Assembly (NCBI GenBank): GCA_030272155.1
Contig: CP126193.1
Coordinates: 1,984,001 to 2,048,000, forward strand
DNA from: Tetradesmus obliquus
Lineage: Eukaryota; Chlorophyta; Chlorophyceae; Sphaeropleales; Scenedesmaceae
Reading direction: 5' to 3'
Length of the DNA stretch: 64,000 nt
Below the pieces are notes generated by a model that was given only the letters and a program-made list of their open reading frames with translations, was not told the DNA's origin and ran no database searches. This document shows positions 11,229 through 23,997 of this stretch, in pieces (position 1 is the stretch's first letter; every line of letters begins with the position of its first letter). The position numbers and the translations under genes are program-made.

Positions 11229-12454
11229 TCACAGGGGCAGCAGCTGTAGCCAGCCCTCACATGTCTGCACCCTCACGCCTCCGCCTGCGTGTTGCAGGCC
11301 CTGCTGCTGCACTGGCGCTGCTGCCATCCCTGCCGGCGGAACTGCTGCTGCTGCTGCCGTGTACGTTTGCATGGATACCTGAGCGGCTGAGGAAGCAGGC
11401 GAGTAGCAGACCATGCCACTGCTTAAGCTGCTGCTGGCTGCTGCGACGCTGCTGTACTGCTGCGGTGCAGCAGCGTACAGATCAGCTGCAACACTGCTGT
11501 ACTGCTGAGGTACAGCAGCATGGCTGCTGTAGTTCTGAGCTGCATCGTTGCTGCTGCTGTATTGCAGGCCAACAGGCTGCTGCTGCAGAGGGCTTGACTG
11601 AGCAGCAACACCTGTGTAGAAGGCGTCTGTGCTGAGGTTGGCTGTGGGTGCTGCTGCTGCCTGCAGCTGTGTCAATCCACCCATTCGCTGCCTGAGCTGC
11701 AGCAGCCTCACAATCTCTGCATCCACGGCCGTTGCTGCCGCTGCGTTGTCGTTCGCGGCAGGTTGCTGCTGCTGGAGCTGCCGCTGCTGCAGCTGCTGCA
11801 GCTGCAACAGCAGCTCTTGACGCTGTTGCATGTCGCTGCTGCTGCTGCTGCCTGGTGATGCATACGTGGTACCGGCACCTGCTGACAATGCCTCAGGCTG
11901 CAGCAGCAGCTGCTGCTGCTGCAGCTGGTGTGCGGCGAACCCGCCAGCTTGCACTAGGCTGATTTGCGCAGCGCTGCTGCCTGCAAGTGTCGTGCCAGGC
12001 AGCACCGTCTGCCAGCTGCCTGCACTGCTGTCGAGTTTGCTGCTGTGGCGCTGTTGCAGCTGCAGCTGCTGCTGCGTCTGCAGTGGCAGCGAGCCCAGCT
12101 CCATGCTGCTGCAGCAGCTGCTGCCATCAAATCCAGCAATGGCAAGTGGTTGGGTACCATGTGCAACTACTGCATGCATTGGGGCTGGCTGCAAGGCAGG
12201 CCTAGGGCTCAGTAGGCCCTGTGCTGCAGCAGCGCTGTCAGTCGAGGGCTGCACCTGCATGTGGCGAGGCGCTGCCCCTGGCTGCGATGTCATCTGCTGA
12301 GCCAGCTGTGATGTCATCTGCTGCAGCAGCTGCAGCTGCTGCTGCTGGTGCTGTCGCTGATGATGGTCAAGCTGCGGAGGGCTTGCATTCGGCATCCAAG
12401 CAGCAGTAGGCTCAACGCCTTGCTGAGGTGCACTGCAGGGTTGCGTGGAGAACA

Positions 12455-12487
<33 letters not shown>

Positions 12488-13073
12488 TGTCTTGCATTGC
12501 CATCGGCATGCTGTGCATCATCGGCATGCATGCAGGTGACCTGGCGCTGCTGTCGCTGCCATAAAAGTTCAGAGCTGCTGCCTCACTCGGTGTACCTGCC
12601 CTCTCGCTGTCACATGTTGCTGCTGCAGCAGCAGCAGCCGCGGCTGACGCGCCGAGCTCTGCGGCCGCAGCGGCAGTTGCTTGGACAGCTGCTGCTGCCT
12701 GTTCTGCCGTGATGTGTGCAGCAGCCCCATCGCCGGCAGCCTTCATCCAAGGTATGACCAGCACAGTGGCGCTGCAGTACTCATCAATGTTGCTGTGCTG
12801 CATTGTAGCAGCTGCTGCTGGTGCTGCATGTGGAGGAGAGGGCCGTGGAGGTGGTGGCGGTGGTGGTGGAAAGGGTGGCGCTGCGTGGTACTGGTTGGCT
12901 CTGCTGCTGCCAGCAGTGCTGTTGCTGGAGTTGCTGCTGCTGCTGGCTGGGCGGACAGGTGCAGCCCAAGGGTGCTGCTGCTGGTGCTGCTGTTTGTTGA
13001 CAGCATTGGCTGCAGAGCTGAGCCCAGCGTTGTTGCTTGGGAAACCAACATCTTGACTCCAACTAGCTGCCAT
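11229..13073 (-). CDS. Gln/Ala/Ser-rich low-complexity protein (614 aa, function unknown)
   Basis: An uninterrupted frame starts at ATG 13073 in a good context (gctagccATGGCAGCT). No folded domain is recognisable. The N-terminus is MAASWSQDVGFPSNNAG, followed by Ser/Asn-rich, Pro-rich (PPFPPPPPPPP) and long poly-Ala/poly-Gln segments, a Gln/Leu-rich stretch likely to form coiled coil (ELLLQLQQLQQRQ), and a repeated QQYSSVAA motif near the C-terminus. Composition resembles activation or scaffold regions of transcription and RNA-binding regulators. A good donor (GGAGGC|GTGAGG) near 11274 suggests the real protein may splice out before the stop at 11229 into an exon I could not find. The gene shares a 1.4-kb upstream region with the divergent Nudix gene. 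Confidence 0.6.
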
Positions 13074-14482
13074 GGCTAGCCGTACGAACAATAGCACAAC
13101 GCGCTCGAACCCCTGTAAACACAGCAGTTGTAGTGTTTATGATGCGAATATTATTGTGTTGTCGCCGCGGTGAGCACGAGCAAGCAGGGCCGACCAGCTG
13201 GCGACAGCAAGCACAAAGCACGCAGAGAGTCTGCGTTTTGCCAGCAATCGCTCGCGGCTTATATCAGTGCAGGTTATAGTATAGGTACGCACCTGCGGAG
13301 TGATCAGGCTAGTCAGGCTGCCCCAGGCTTTGCATCATGCAGTTGTTGCCACATGCCTTGGTTCCGTCCAGCACTTGAAATAGGAGGCCGTATAGTGACC
13401 TGGCGTTATGAACAGATGCAATTAAGAGCACTTAAACTATACTCGGCATGTCAAGGCCATTGACTGGCTGTTTGGCATGAACAAGGCAGTGTAACCAGCG
13501 AAATCTTTTCGTATCCCAGGCTGCCCTTTCGCAGATGTCTCGCCGTTTGTCGATTGCACGATATGTTCAAGTCAATAAGTGCTATGTTTGTAGTGGAACT
13601 ATTCCCAGTTGCCAGGCTCTCTCAGCCCACTGGGCTTGGCGTAGACCCTCACCACGCTTCTGGAGTAATAGCAGCACGAAATGGCCGAAGAGTGATACTG
13701 TTGGGCTAATACTTTCACAATATGCAAATTCACTGATCATTAGTATGAATTGCGCCGTACGAGGGTGGTTAGCTCCCCTCTTGCGTGCGTCAATCCGCAA
13801 GCCTTGCAAGGTGGTCACCACTGGCCCAGTGGGGCAGAGTGGTTCAACCAATGGTTGTATGCGCCTGCCAACGCCAGTGCACAAACGTTGCTCTGCTGCA
13901 ATCCAGCCATAAGATGTGATCAATGCAACGTCTTCCAGGCGCAGACAATGCTAGCAGCAAATGCTAAATTGAACAAGCCAACGCTGCCGAAGCAATACCT
14001 GTCGTTTGCAGTTGCTGGCTTTAAGGACGAGAAGACCACAACCCTGCCATGATTTCACTGCATATGTGCTGCTGGACTTACAAGTTCGTTTTTAAATGAA
14101 TCTAGTGAGACAAGGCATGCTGTTTCAGTGCTCTCTAGAAACCTGAAGTGCGGAACATGAACATGTTGCCCCTGTGCAGTGTCCATTCGTGCAGCATCTT
14201 CTCCGCTATTGCAATGTAAGGATCTGCACCTAAACATGGACACGTCACAGGCAGTGGTCACGCACGGCATAGATGCTGATGCTTGACGCCGAGGTTGACT
14301 GAACCCGCACTGTGTAGAACCAGACCCGACACGACTACACACAAAGCGCACTTCCGTTGGCGGGAAGCTAAACTTTATCGCATATTCTGCAAGTATAATA
14401 TTGATTTGGTTTAAGTCCGTCCCCGCTGTTCAAGACGAGGTTCTTCGTGTCACTCCTTGCTGCTGCTGTGTTGCTGCTGCTC
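13074..14482. other. Divergent intergenic region (Gln-rich gene / Nudix gene promoters)
   Basis: It lies between two divergent starts. Composition is closer to balanced than the flanks and triplet repeats are few. Open frames near 13535-13923 exist on both strands but match nothing I recognise. Confidence 0.5.
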
Positions 14483-15652
14483 ATGGCAGCTGAAGCAACC
14501 TCGATACAACAGCCATCAGCAGCAGCAGAATCTGCAGCAGCATTACAACCGGGAGCACCCGAGAAGCTGGGAGCCGGCCTTCTGCTGTGGTGAGGGCCTG
14601 TGATTTTTGAGCAGGGCCGGAGGGCCGGAGGGCACACGTCAATCGCCATGCAGCTGCCATACCCCTGAGACCATCCTGCTGCATCAATGCAGCTGCTCAT
14701 GCACTTACCAAAACCTGCTAGCGTTGTGTCTGGCGAACGCTGTGCCCCTGCACTGCTCAGTACTGCTCACAGCTGCACATGCTATGCACACCATGGCAGT
14801 AAACATCAACCAGCGCTGCGCGTGAGTGCTGCTGCAGCTGCCAGGGCCAGGTGCTGCTGCTGAAGCGCAGCAGCAAGCACAACGACCAGACCTGGGGCCT
14901 GCCGGGCGGCAACGCTGAGTCAGCAGACCAAGGACTGTTGGCCACAGCGCAGCGGGAGGCACATGAGGAGCTTGGAGCAGTGCCTGCGTATGTAACGCGG
15001 GCACAGATTTTGACCAAGTGAGTGCATCAGAAGCAATGTAGTGCTTGCAGGACAGCATGTGCAGACAAATAGTATAGCAGCGGAGTGCACAAAAGCAGAT
15101 GTGTGCACGTGTCAGGGCAGCCTGGGAGCTGACCATGCTAGAGTTGTGGCGTCTGTGCAGCTGTTGTCGGGTATGGGGCGGGTCCAGTGTTGCAAAGCTT
15201 AAGAAAATGATTGCTGCATAAACTGAAGGCGTGTAAGCTGCACTATGCTGTCAGAAAAGGGTGCACATGATGGACAATAGGTATAAGTTGCGCAGCGCTT
15301 TCTGTAGCTGGGGCATGCAGCATAAGCGCGCCTTGCCTGCTGCCTGCTGCTGCTGCTGTTGGTGCTGCTGCTGCCCCTGCTGCTGCTATGCAGGCGCGGC
15401 AAGCGCAACCAGAAGCACTTCACCGTGTTTGTGGCAGACGTGCAGCCCAGTGCAGCGCAGCAGTATGTTCCCCGCCTCAATGCAGAGCACAGCGAGTGGC
15501 GCTGGGTACCCTGGGAGCAGGTTGTGGCAGCTGGCAGCGGCGCAGCAAATGAAAACCAGTTGCAGCTGCACCCTGTAGTGCGCCAGCTGGCACAGCAGCA
15601 TGCACTCGAGGTGCAGCATGTGCTGCAGGCATGTCACCAGCCAGAAGGATGA
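14483..15652 (+). CDS. Nudix hydrolase (181 aa, 3 exons)
   Basis: Exons 14483-14589, 14838-15017 and 15394-15652 join in phase. The Nudix fold is clear: QVLLLKRSSKHNDQTWGLPG leads into the box from about residue 60 to 82, ending REAHEELG, whose glutamates bind catalytic Mg2+. The loop between the first Gly and RE is one residue longer than the G-x5-E-x7-RE consensus, and an Asp or Gln replaces the first Glu. Exon 3 continues with HFTVFVADV and EHSEWRWVPWEQV, the usual strand and substrate-side loop of MutT-like enzymes. Nudix enzymes hydrolyse nucleoside diphosphates linked to another moiety; the substrate here is not predictable. The N-terminus is Ala/Gln-rich without a clear transit peptide. 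Intron 2 ends in a CTG-rich tract. Confidence 0.9.
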
Positions 15653-17949
15653 CCCCTTTTTCATTGCGGCACAGCAGCACGCATACGTTGTGTGAGGAAT
15701 CACACAACTGCTGACAGCCTGGAGCTGTTTGTGCTGGTTTGCTGCTGTGGCAGCTGGCACAGCAACATGCATGTCAGCAGATGCTGCTGGCAAGCAGCCG
15801 CTGTTGCAGCACCACCCGTCTGCAAGCCAGAATGTCCGGCTCAGCATACGAGCTGCTTCGGCAGCAGTACACAGCATCCGATGGCGCTGGAAGCAACACG
15901 AGGCAGCCGACAGCACGAAGCCTGCGGAAGGGAATGGGCTCTTGAACACAAATCTTGGACACAACACAGCGCCTCATCATTGGATCACCAATCAAGCCAT
16001 AGCAACAACGCCAATGGCCCTGCGCCAAATTGGAGCGGCAATCACAGCTGATGCATCCTGCAGCTGACCCATGTGCTTGGACACTACCCGCCTGTAGTGA
16101 GGCAGCAGGCACAGCAGCAGCAGCTGGCTACAGCGGCATGCTTGTATGTGCAGATGAGTATGCACGCCACTGCCGGCACCAAGCAGCACACCAGCTTGCA
16201 GTGGGGCACTGGCCTCAGAGCTGCATCAGCCCTGCAAGCAGCAGCAGCCGCTTGATCACAGAGCTTTGCTGTGAGCTGGCGCCAGCTAGCCATGTGAGTA
16301 CGCATAATCTTGCATTATGCTTCACTGCAAATTCTTTCACTGCAACTCATAACAGCTGGCGCGAGCTGGACTGCCTCTGCAACACAAGCAACTGCATGTG
16401 CAGAGTGTGCTTGTGCGCTGCGTATGCAGGCCTGCTGCAGCCCAGCCATGCAGCGGCCGCAGGGCTTGTGTTGTGTGCCAGCACAGCATGCTGCATGCGC
16501 ATCTGGCGCCTGCTTTCCAGCGGCTCGGCCATGGTGGCTTTGTGTAAGAAGCAGGTGTACATGACGCAATGCTGCAGTGGTCGAAACTGCAATGCTTGCA
16601 TGAGGGGGGCCAGCACTGGCAAGGCTGCCAGCCAAGTGACTTGCTGTACGTGTGTGTCCACAGACCAGATGCACTTGGAAGCATGCAAGCGAGAAAGCGC
16701 ATCTGTGGATTGTGACGCTGATGAGTGTGCTGCAGTGCTACAGTTGAGCGTTGGAGTCTGACTCAAGTCGCAAGCCAGTGTCGGCACAGTGCTTCATAGA
16801 ACATCAGATTGTTGCTGCAGGCTTTTGCACGCTACTACTGGAGGCAACTGCCAGTATCTTGGAATTTCGACTGCTGAGCTGACTATAATGCCCTTGAGAC
16901 AGCTGCATGACCAACCGGAATCCATTGCTGTCAACATGGAGTTTGCAAACTGCACTTGCAGAGTTGCTGTGAGAATCAATGTTTCTTTTCTTGGCCTGTG
17001 GTTGCATCAATCGCTATCCGCCGTTTTCAGTGTCCCCTTTTCTCTGCAATGCTCTAGCAGGATCTTAGCCGCTTTTTTTATCAGACCAATACTCACATAA
17101 ACCGCATACTCGAGTGCTCAGCAAATGGAACGGAGCGTTACACTCCTGCTGTCTCACAGCGCACTGCTGAAAAGACAAAGAACTGGCTGCTCAACTGCTA
17201 CAGCTGACGATGGTGGACAACCCATCTGTAAAGCATACCAGACTGGCAGGCCAGCATGATAGCACGGCCCTGAAAAGCCACACATGCACGGCTCTCCATA
17301 CAATACACCTAACCCTGTGGACAGGCCGGCTGCAGTGGCTGCAGCATCGCGTGTCAGCCAAACCTGACAGCTCGCCGCTGCTCACTGCTGCGGTGTGGTT
17401 GCTGCTGTGGCATAGTCGCTGGCACATCCACCGGGAGGGTGAGGTGCCGAGACACTGCCAACCGCTGCACCAAGACAGAAGCAGGGAGCCCTTGCAGCCG
17501 TTGGTGCAGCACTACCAAACCGAAAACTGCTCCGGTGGCGCGCGAGGCTCCTGCTGATACATAGCACGCGCTGACGCCTCGGCTGCTACACGCGGCTAGA
17601 GGTCATCTGCGCATCCCAGCAACGTTGTTGCATCACATGAGGATGGCAAGAGAGCATTTACCTGCACAAAGAGCAGCAGCAAAGGCGCAACACATGTCAG
17701 TGATTGAGTCAGGACCGCCCGAACGCTACTGTTAAGGACTAGCAGCAAGAAAGCGAAAGCAGCAAGGCTGCCAACATGCTGGTGTCCGGAGAGAGCAATT
17801 GCGCTGTTGTCCTGAATGTGCAGTCCTCACTGCCTTGTACACAAATCATCCCAAACAAGACGACACCCGTTTTACCGCCCAGTTCAACACAGTGCAGTCG
17901 CCTGCAGCCCCCAGCCACTGCTCCAAGCTTTCATAAGACACATTCTCAC
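15653..17949. other. Convergent region after Nudix and psaF genes, with decayed copies of the Nudix 3' end
   Basis: The coding end of the Nudix gene (CCTGTAGTGCGCCAGCTGGC then ACAGCAGCATGCA, from 15571) is echoed loosely at about 15748-15790 (cagctggcacagcaacatgc) and 16088-16130 (cctgtagtgaggcagcaggc). No other gene is recognisable. TTACA at 17138-17142 is a candidate minus-strand TGTAA poly(A) signal for psaF, about 0.8 kb after its stop. Confidence 0.5.
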
Positions 17950-20004
17950 TCACCGGGGGCTGACAGTGATGTTCTCGGCCTTCTCTGTCAGGGTGTTGGC
18001 CCTGAGCTCAGCCACCACCTGCACGGGCCAGGTGGCGCCCTGCCAGGTCAGGCGCAGCGCCGCGGGCACGTCGATGATGATCTCCTTCTCAGTGGGCTTG
18101 GCCTCCTCGGCCTTCACCTTGTTCAGGTACAGGCGGCCCACGTAGCCGATCCAGCCGGCCACGTACAGGAAGCCAAAGGTGGGGATCTGCGCAGGTGCGG
18201 AATGACGGGACAGAAAATGACAGGATCAGAAGTGCAGGAAAGTCAGGGAAGGTTGACAGGGGTGTACAGGTGAGTCGGCATGAAGTGGCTAAGTACTGCT
18301 GCTGTTTTGGCTGCTGAGCGCCAGGCGTTGCGGGATGCTGATGGTGATACTGCCCCTGCGCGTCGCTGCTGCTGTTGATGTCAGTGAATCACATCACTAT
18401 AATTTGCCAGCAAAAACCAACTGGCTGCCACTGCGCTGCTGCTGTGCTGTCTGACATTGCTGCTGCAGCCGTAGCTCCGCCGCTGTCAGTTCCCGTCAGG
18501 CCACTGCTTGCCAAGCATGACCCCCATTGTCCTGCAAGTGCTGCAGCTGCTGCTAGCACACAACAGATCGCTGGTGACAGTCCTGCTGCTGCTGCAGTGT
18601 TCCAGCTGCTGCAATGTTCCAGTGACACGGCTGCACTTGTGGAGCTCCTGCTGCACTCCCTGCTGAAAATTCTTCGCCACCCAGTCGACCACCAGGAAAC
18701 AGCAGACCCCACCACATACATGCACGGGTCTCACGTATGCTTGCTAACATGCCACGCCGCAAGCAGCAAAACAGCAGCAAACTACACGAGCGGGGTACTC
18801 ACGAACACCTCTCCAGCGTGGCCGTACTTCAGGGCCAGTCCTGGGTCGCTGATCAGGTGGGGCAGGCCGTCAGCGCCGCACAGCAGGCCGGCCTTTGCGT
18901 AGTTGGCAAAGCGCTTCTCAGTGCGGTCAATGGTGGCCTTGAGGGCGATGGCAGGCGCGCTGTCAGCCTCATACTGCGGGTGTGGAGGGTGAAGGTGAAG
19001 GAAGCATGAGGGTCAGAAGCAAGGGTGAGCTGAGGGTGAGCGGCACATGATTGCCGACAATGTGAGAAGGGTTGGCATGCGCTATATGATGGAGGGGTGT
19101 GCCCATATATGCAACGGGCGATCGTGCAACTGATCATGCTGCTTATCCTGCAAGCACTGCTGCTGCACATCAGGACCATGCATGACACGCTGCTGTTGTG
19201 ATCACGCATCAGCTGTGGTTAGCACCAGTCACTCGACCAGTGCTGCTGCTGATGCTGTAGTGGACTGCATGTTCTGTGATCACCCATCTGTATGTTGCTG
19301 CTGGCAATGTGGCAGCGTTGCTGCTGCTGGGTTGCCAGCACTGCCGCTGCTACTGCTGCTGCAAGTCCCTGCTGCTGATTTCCGCGCATGGACGCTGCTG
19401 CTGCCCACAGCAGCTGATGTGTGGCTGCAGTAGTGTCAGAGAAGGCCATTACAGGCTGCTTGCGCGTTCATTGGGCCAGATCCTTCCATGACTGGGCTGG
19501 ATCTGGCAACCACCCTGCAGGTGTTTCTGCTGTGCAGACACGATCGGCTCTTTAGAGCCTACCACGGCCCTTGCAGCTCCAGCGCGGCTGATCGTGCTGA
19601 ACTAAAATAAAATATATCTGATCCCGTGCTCGCGTGCATGCTCACGTTCTTCAGGCGCTTGTTCAGGCCCTTGACCTCGTTCTTGAGGCGCTTGGCATAT
19701 GCCTTGCTCTCGCTGCATGGGGTCAGACCGCTGATGTCTGCCTTGGCTGCATCTGCCTGACCAAAGGCCAGCACTGTGGCCAGAGCAGCAGCTGCGACGG
19801 CCTTTGACACCTGGCTGTCCTCCTTCTGTGCTGCGCACACCACTGCCCTGCGCACAGGCTGAGCCTTCAGGGAAAGCCTGGCAGCCTTGCTGCAGGACAC
19901 CTGCGAGGCAAGAGCGTGTCTGTCATGAATCTATCACGGGAGGGGCAAGAAGCGTTCAGGGTGCGATCACACACCTGCTGGGTGGAGCGGAGAGCGGCTG
20001 CCAT
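17950..20004 (-). CDS. psaF: Photosystem I subunit III, plastocyanin-docking protein PsaF (230 aa, 4 exons)
   Basis: Minus-strand exons 20004-19975, 19900-19646, 18973-18803 and 18186-17950 join in phase 0. The preprotein has a bipartite targeting region: a basic stromal transit part (about 1-35) and a hydrophobic thylakoid signal ([18 protein letters not shown]). Mature PsaF starts at about residue 64 with [20 protein letters not shown]. The Lys-rich lumenal helix that docks plastocyanin or cytochrome c6 follows ([16 protein letters not shown]). Then come [20 protein letters not shown], the membrane segment [20 protein letters not shown], and the family's C-terminal signatures [11 protein letters not shown] and NITVSPR. 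Length is as expected. The first exon encodes only ten residues. I saw no exon-edge copies in this gene, unlike most neighbours. Confidence 0.96.
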
Positions 20005-21240
20005 GGTGAATATAGGTGTATGGAGACGTTCTGCGACCGAATGCAGCGTGAGACGCGCCCGTTGAGTACCTTCGAGTGCTGGGTGTTACATCTCTGCTGA
20101 TCGATGTTTTGGGGCTTGGGTTCAGACACCTGCCCGTGCAAGCTTCCGAAACTGCTTCTTGTGCATATGTAAAGCAGTTTGAATGCGTTGTGGCCGGCTA
20201 GCGGATGGTTTGGCTGTAGCCGTGCTGAACATCCACACGATTACTGCTGCGCCAAGCACCTTTACGCATGGCGCGGGACACGATGCATTCATCGGTGATG
20301 GTTAACTGTTCTTTATGGCAGCTGTGAGGTGTTTCACAACCTGTCCACCAAGTACATCAGGCCTGGCCTGCACTGCATACAGGCCTGTAGCAACATGCTA
20401 AGCAGCGGATTGTGATCCTCCCTTCTCAAGCACCAGATTATATTCATACTTTCTTCTGCAAGCTGGTGGGCAAGCTGGTTGCCAGGGTATGCTATTACTT
20501 GGGCAGAGAGGGCATAAAGCAGGGTGGGTTTGTGTGCAAACACATAGTCAACTACGTCCGCCATGCAAGCCGGCCTCACGTCTGCTGCTGAGTTCAATGC
20601 GAGTGTCTCATATGGGCGAAGCCTGGTGAACAAGCTGTTTACTGTCACAATAAACCCAGCACCTGTGCATGGCAGGTCACACTTGGCGCTGTAGCAGCAG
20701 CAGCACTACAACTGATTGCAAGGGACTGCAGGTGCTGGGTTGTGTTCATTATCATGACTGTGAGTCATCTGCTGCTGACTTTCATCACTGGGATTGGTAC
20801 AGCTGCTAGCACGCCGCACCCGAGGGGCCCAGGGCTGCACCCTCTCGCATCGCACTGGAATCAAGCTGGCTTGCAAGCAGCCATGCTGCTGATTGCAAGC
20901 AGATGGCTATATGCCTGCTGTCTGATGTGAGGTCAAGATAACCTTTGCTGTGTTCTGCCAGGCAGGGGGCAGCTCACCAAGTGTTATAAGCAGGATGAAT
21001 GCCTGGTTTCAAGCCCAGTTCGTACAACATTGAAGTTGGACTTCTTCGAGGAGCTTATTGCTGATGGCTGCTGTCATTTACAGGCCAAGTCGCAGGGGAT
21101 CCAACTGAGAGCATCCTTCAACCAACTTTGGAACAGCCAGGAACTGCTGCTGTCATGCTCGTGTTCCCACAAGCCTGACTGAGTGGTGCTTAGCAACTTT
21201 TGTTTTATTCTTCGGTACTATCGCTATTCAAACTACTGCG
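20005..21240. other. Divergent intergenic region between psaF and the SDR gene
   Basis: It must contain both promoters. A 104-codon minus frame at 20334-20648 shows no family pattern. No clear TATA box was seen at either start. Confidence 0.5.
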
Positions 21241-22299
21241 ATGGCCTCTGCCTGCGTTACTGGCGCGACGGGCTATGTCGCGTCCGAGTTGATCAAGCAG
21301 CTGCTGGGCAAAGGCTACAAGATAAAGGCCACCGTGCGCTGCCCGACAGATAGTCCCCGCCTGCAGTACCTGCGGGACATCGCACAGTCGTCCTGCGGCA
21401 GCCTGGACCTGGTGCAGGTGCCTGACCTGCAGCAAGGCTCGGAGGCCCTGGACTCCGCACTTGCAGGGTCCCAGTACGTTTTCCACGTAGCCTCACCTTT
21501 CAGGTTCGATGGGGATCCCGACCTCGACATCGTGCAGCCCGCTGTGCGAGGAACAAAGGCTGTTTTGGAAGCAGCAGCAAAGCAGAAGCCAGCAGTGAAG
21601 CGAGTCGTGGTCACCTCTTCTGTGTGTGGTGAGCAAGAAGCATGGCAACGTTAATTGGCTATCTCTGTTTGATAGCTGTATGTTTGCTGGCGGATGTGCT
21701 TATCGGTGGACAGAAGCGGGACAAGTTTCCTTGTACAGCTGCACACACAACATTCGGTTGGGGCGGGTGCACAACTGTGTACATCACTTTGTGTGTGAGC
21801 ATGCTCTTTGCCTATCACTGCAGCAAGGCCGGACCCAGGGTGGGGCAGACAGGCTAAAGCCTTGGTGACTGGTGAAGCCTTCGCAGGCGAAGCCGCACCA
21901 GGCAGCAACCTGGCCACAGCACTTGCTGCCCCAGCCTGCAGCATCACTGACACGCGCACATGTATCTGCACTGCTTCCTGCAGCCATCCATGACATGAAC
22001 CGCAAGCAGCAGCCCAAGCACGAGCAGTTCTGCGAGGAGGACTGGAACGAGACCTCACAGATGCCGGGCGAGGCCTACTGGGTCAGCAAGGTGCGCAGCA
22101 GCAGCAGAAAAGCAGCTGCTACACCTACAGCATAACATAGGTGCTGGTGGCAGTGGCGCGGTAGCAGCAGCAGCACCACCACCACCAGGTTGACTCCCGT
22201 GCCATTCAGCCGCACCTTTTCATACAGCAACGTATGAGAGCACACTGTCGTTAGCAAGTGCTCCTGTTCCTGCTACTGGTGCCAATAGTGATGTCTACA

Positions 22300-22330
<31 letters not shown>

Positions 22331-23825
22331 AGGTTCAGGCTGAGCGTGCGGCCTGGCAGTTGGCTGAGCAGCTGGGGCTAGACGTGGTCACCATCCTGCC
22401 CAACTTTGTGCTGGTGAGCAGCCAGCACTGTGGCACACATACAACATAAACACCTGGCTGTGAGTGCTGATTTGATCACAGCCAGCGCTGCTGCAGGAGC
22501 TGTGCCAGGCGCGCAATCAATTGCGTGGAGTCATATGAGCAGGTGCTTCTGCTGATGTCCTGTGCACATCGGGGGCATGCTCGCGCGTGTGCGGCGGGTG
22601 CACAGCTGCTCACAAACTGCAACAGCAGGTCACGAGTGCTTATGTATCACAATGCGCCTTACCGTTTTTAACACTACCTGTAACAGCAACCCGCTGTGTT
22701 TTACTGCCAGCCCTGCATCAGCAGGCGGGCATGCTTCCTGGCATCCGTGTACCTATGCTGCACTCATTGCCATGTAACTTTCCTTGCTGCATACGCAGCC
22801 CCCTGTCATCCACTGCCTGCGCTGCGACACCGATGCATATGCGCGTATGCTTACTTGTGCCGTGCTGCTGCCGTTGCCTTTGTTGTGCCAGGGCCCTGTC
22901 ATCAGCAGCAAGCAGGCTGGCGGCGTGTCGGTTGGCTTCATGAAAGGCATCCTGGAGTCGCCGGCTGGCAAGCCTTTCGAGGGCAGCTGGACCGTGAATG
23001 ACGTGCGTGACGTGGCGGCAGCACACATCCTAGCTGCGGAGAAGCCTGAGGCCAAGGGCAGGTGGGCGCAGCACTAGTGGAAGAAGTACTAGTGGCACCA
23101 TTGTAAGGATGGTCGCATGGCATTGCATTATTTTGATCTGCCAGACATCCTGGCTGCGGAGAGGCCTGAGGCCAAGGGCAGGTGGGCGAAGTACTAGTGG
23201 CGCTAGTGGACTGATGGCCACATGGCATAGCATGGTTTGATCTGCCAGACATCCTGGCTGCAGACTCTGCTTCTTTGAGAAGCCTGAGGCCAAGGGCAGG
23301 CGAGGGCGCAGTGGAAGGGCGGTCACACATTAGTGATGTGTTGCTGCATGATTGTGATGTGTTGCTGCATGATTGTGATTTGACAAACGTGTGGTTGCGG
23401 AGAAGCCTGGGGCGATGGGGAGGTGGGCAAAGTAGAAGGGCGGTCACATGGAGTTGATGCTGCATGAACTGCTTCAGAGCTGGTGCACCAATGACGCACG
23501 GCGCCACATCCCGAACCAACTCTATAACATCCATTCTTTTCTTCTCATGCCGTGCTGCCGTTGCTGCTGCAGGTACATCGTGAGCCAGCCACACTCCATC
23601 TCAGCTCGCTTCATCACAGACACACTCAAGGCAGCCTACCCGGCAGCTGCAGCAGCGCTGCCTGACGGAGCTGACGCAGAGCCCAGCAGCATCAACAGCA
23701 GCAAGGTGCAGCAGGAGCTGGGGCTGCGGCTGACGCCTGTGGCAGACACTGTGAGGGACATGGCAGCGGCGCTGCTGCAGCTAGGCATTGCACAGCCGGC
23801 GTGGGCGGCAGCGGCTGCGGAGTAA
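21241..23825 (+). CDS. Dihydroflavonol-4-reductase-like extended SDR (332 aa, 5 exons)
   Basis: Exons 21241-21628, 21984-22090, 22333-22413, 22892-23061 and 23573-23825 join in phase. The Rossmann start VTGATGYVASELI (residues 6-18) is the NAD(P)-binding GxxGxxA motif. The catalytic Ser lies in VVTSSVC (about 126-127), and the YxxxK pair is Y161/K165 in GEAYWVSKVQAER. Other family marks are VFHVASPFRFDGDPD, VVTILPNFVL and WTVNDVRDVAAAHILA. The protein belongs with DFR/cinnamoyl-CoA reductase/ketoreductase-like extended SDRs, which reduce a carbonyl with NADPH. In an alga the substrate is unknown and need not be a flavonoid. No transit peptide is visible. The exon 4 donor edge is repeated in intron 4, and the last 88 coding bases with the stop recur downstream. 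Confidence 0.9.
23027..23422 (+). repeat. Four-copy array of the SDR exon 4 donor edge
   Basis: The exon end catcctagctgcggagaagc then ctgaggccaagggcag|gtgg recurs with donor-like ends at 23061 (used), 23181, 23299 (GC instead of GT) and 23422 (degenerate). Spacings are 120, 118 and 123 bases. Intronic words cactagtgg/tactagtgg and tttgatctgccagacatcct also repeat. Confidence 0.85.
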
Positions 23826-23997
23826 ACCTGTCATGGGCTTGAAAACGGGCTGTGTTATCGTCACGTAACACATACATCATGACCCATTTTGCGGCATACA
23901 GATGTGTTGACGCCAGTGCTGGTTGGGTTTTGGTTGGGTACTACTGCCGAGCACGACCGCGTGGCTGGCTTGCTATGCAGCGGCAGATCGCAGGCCT

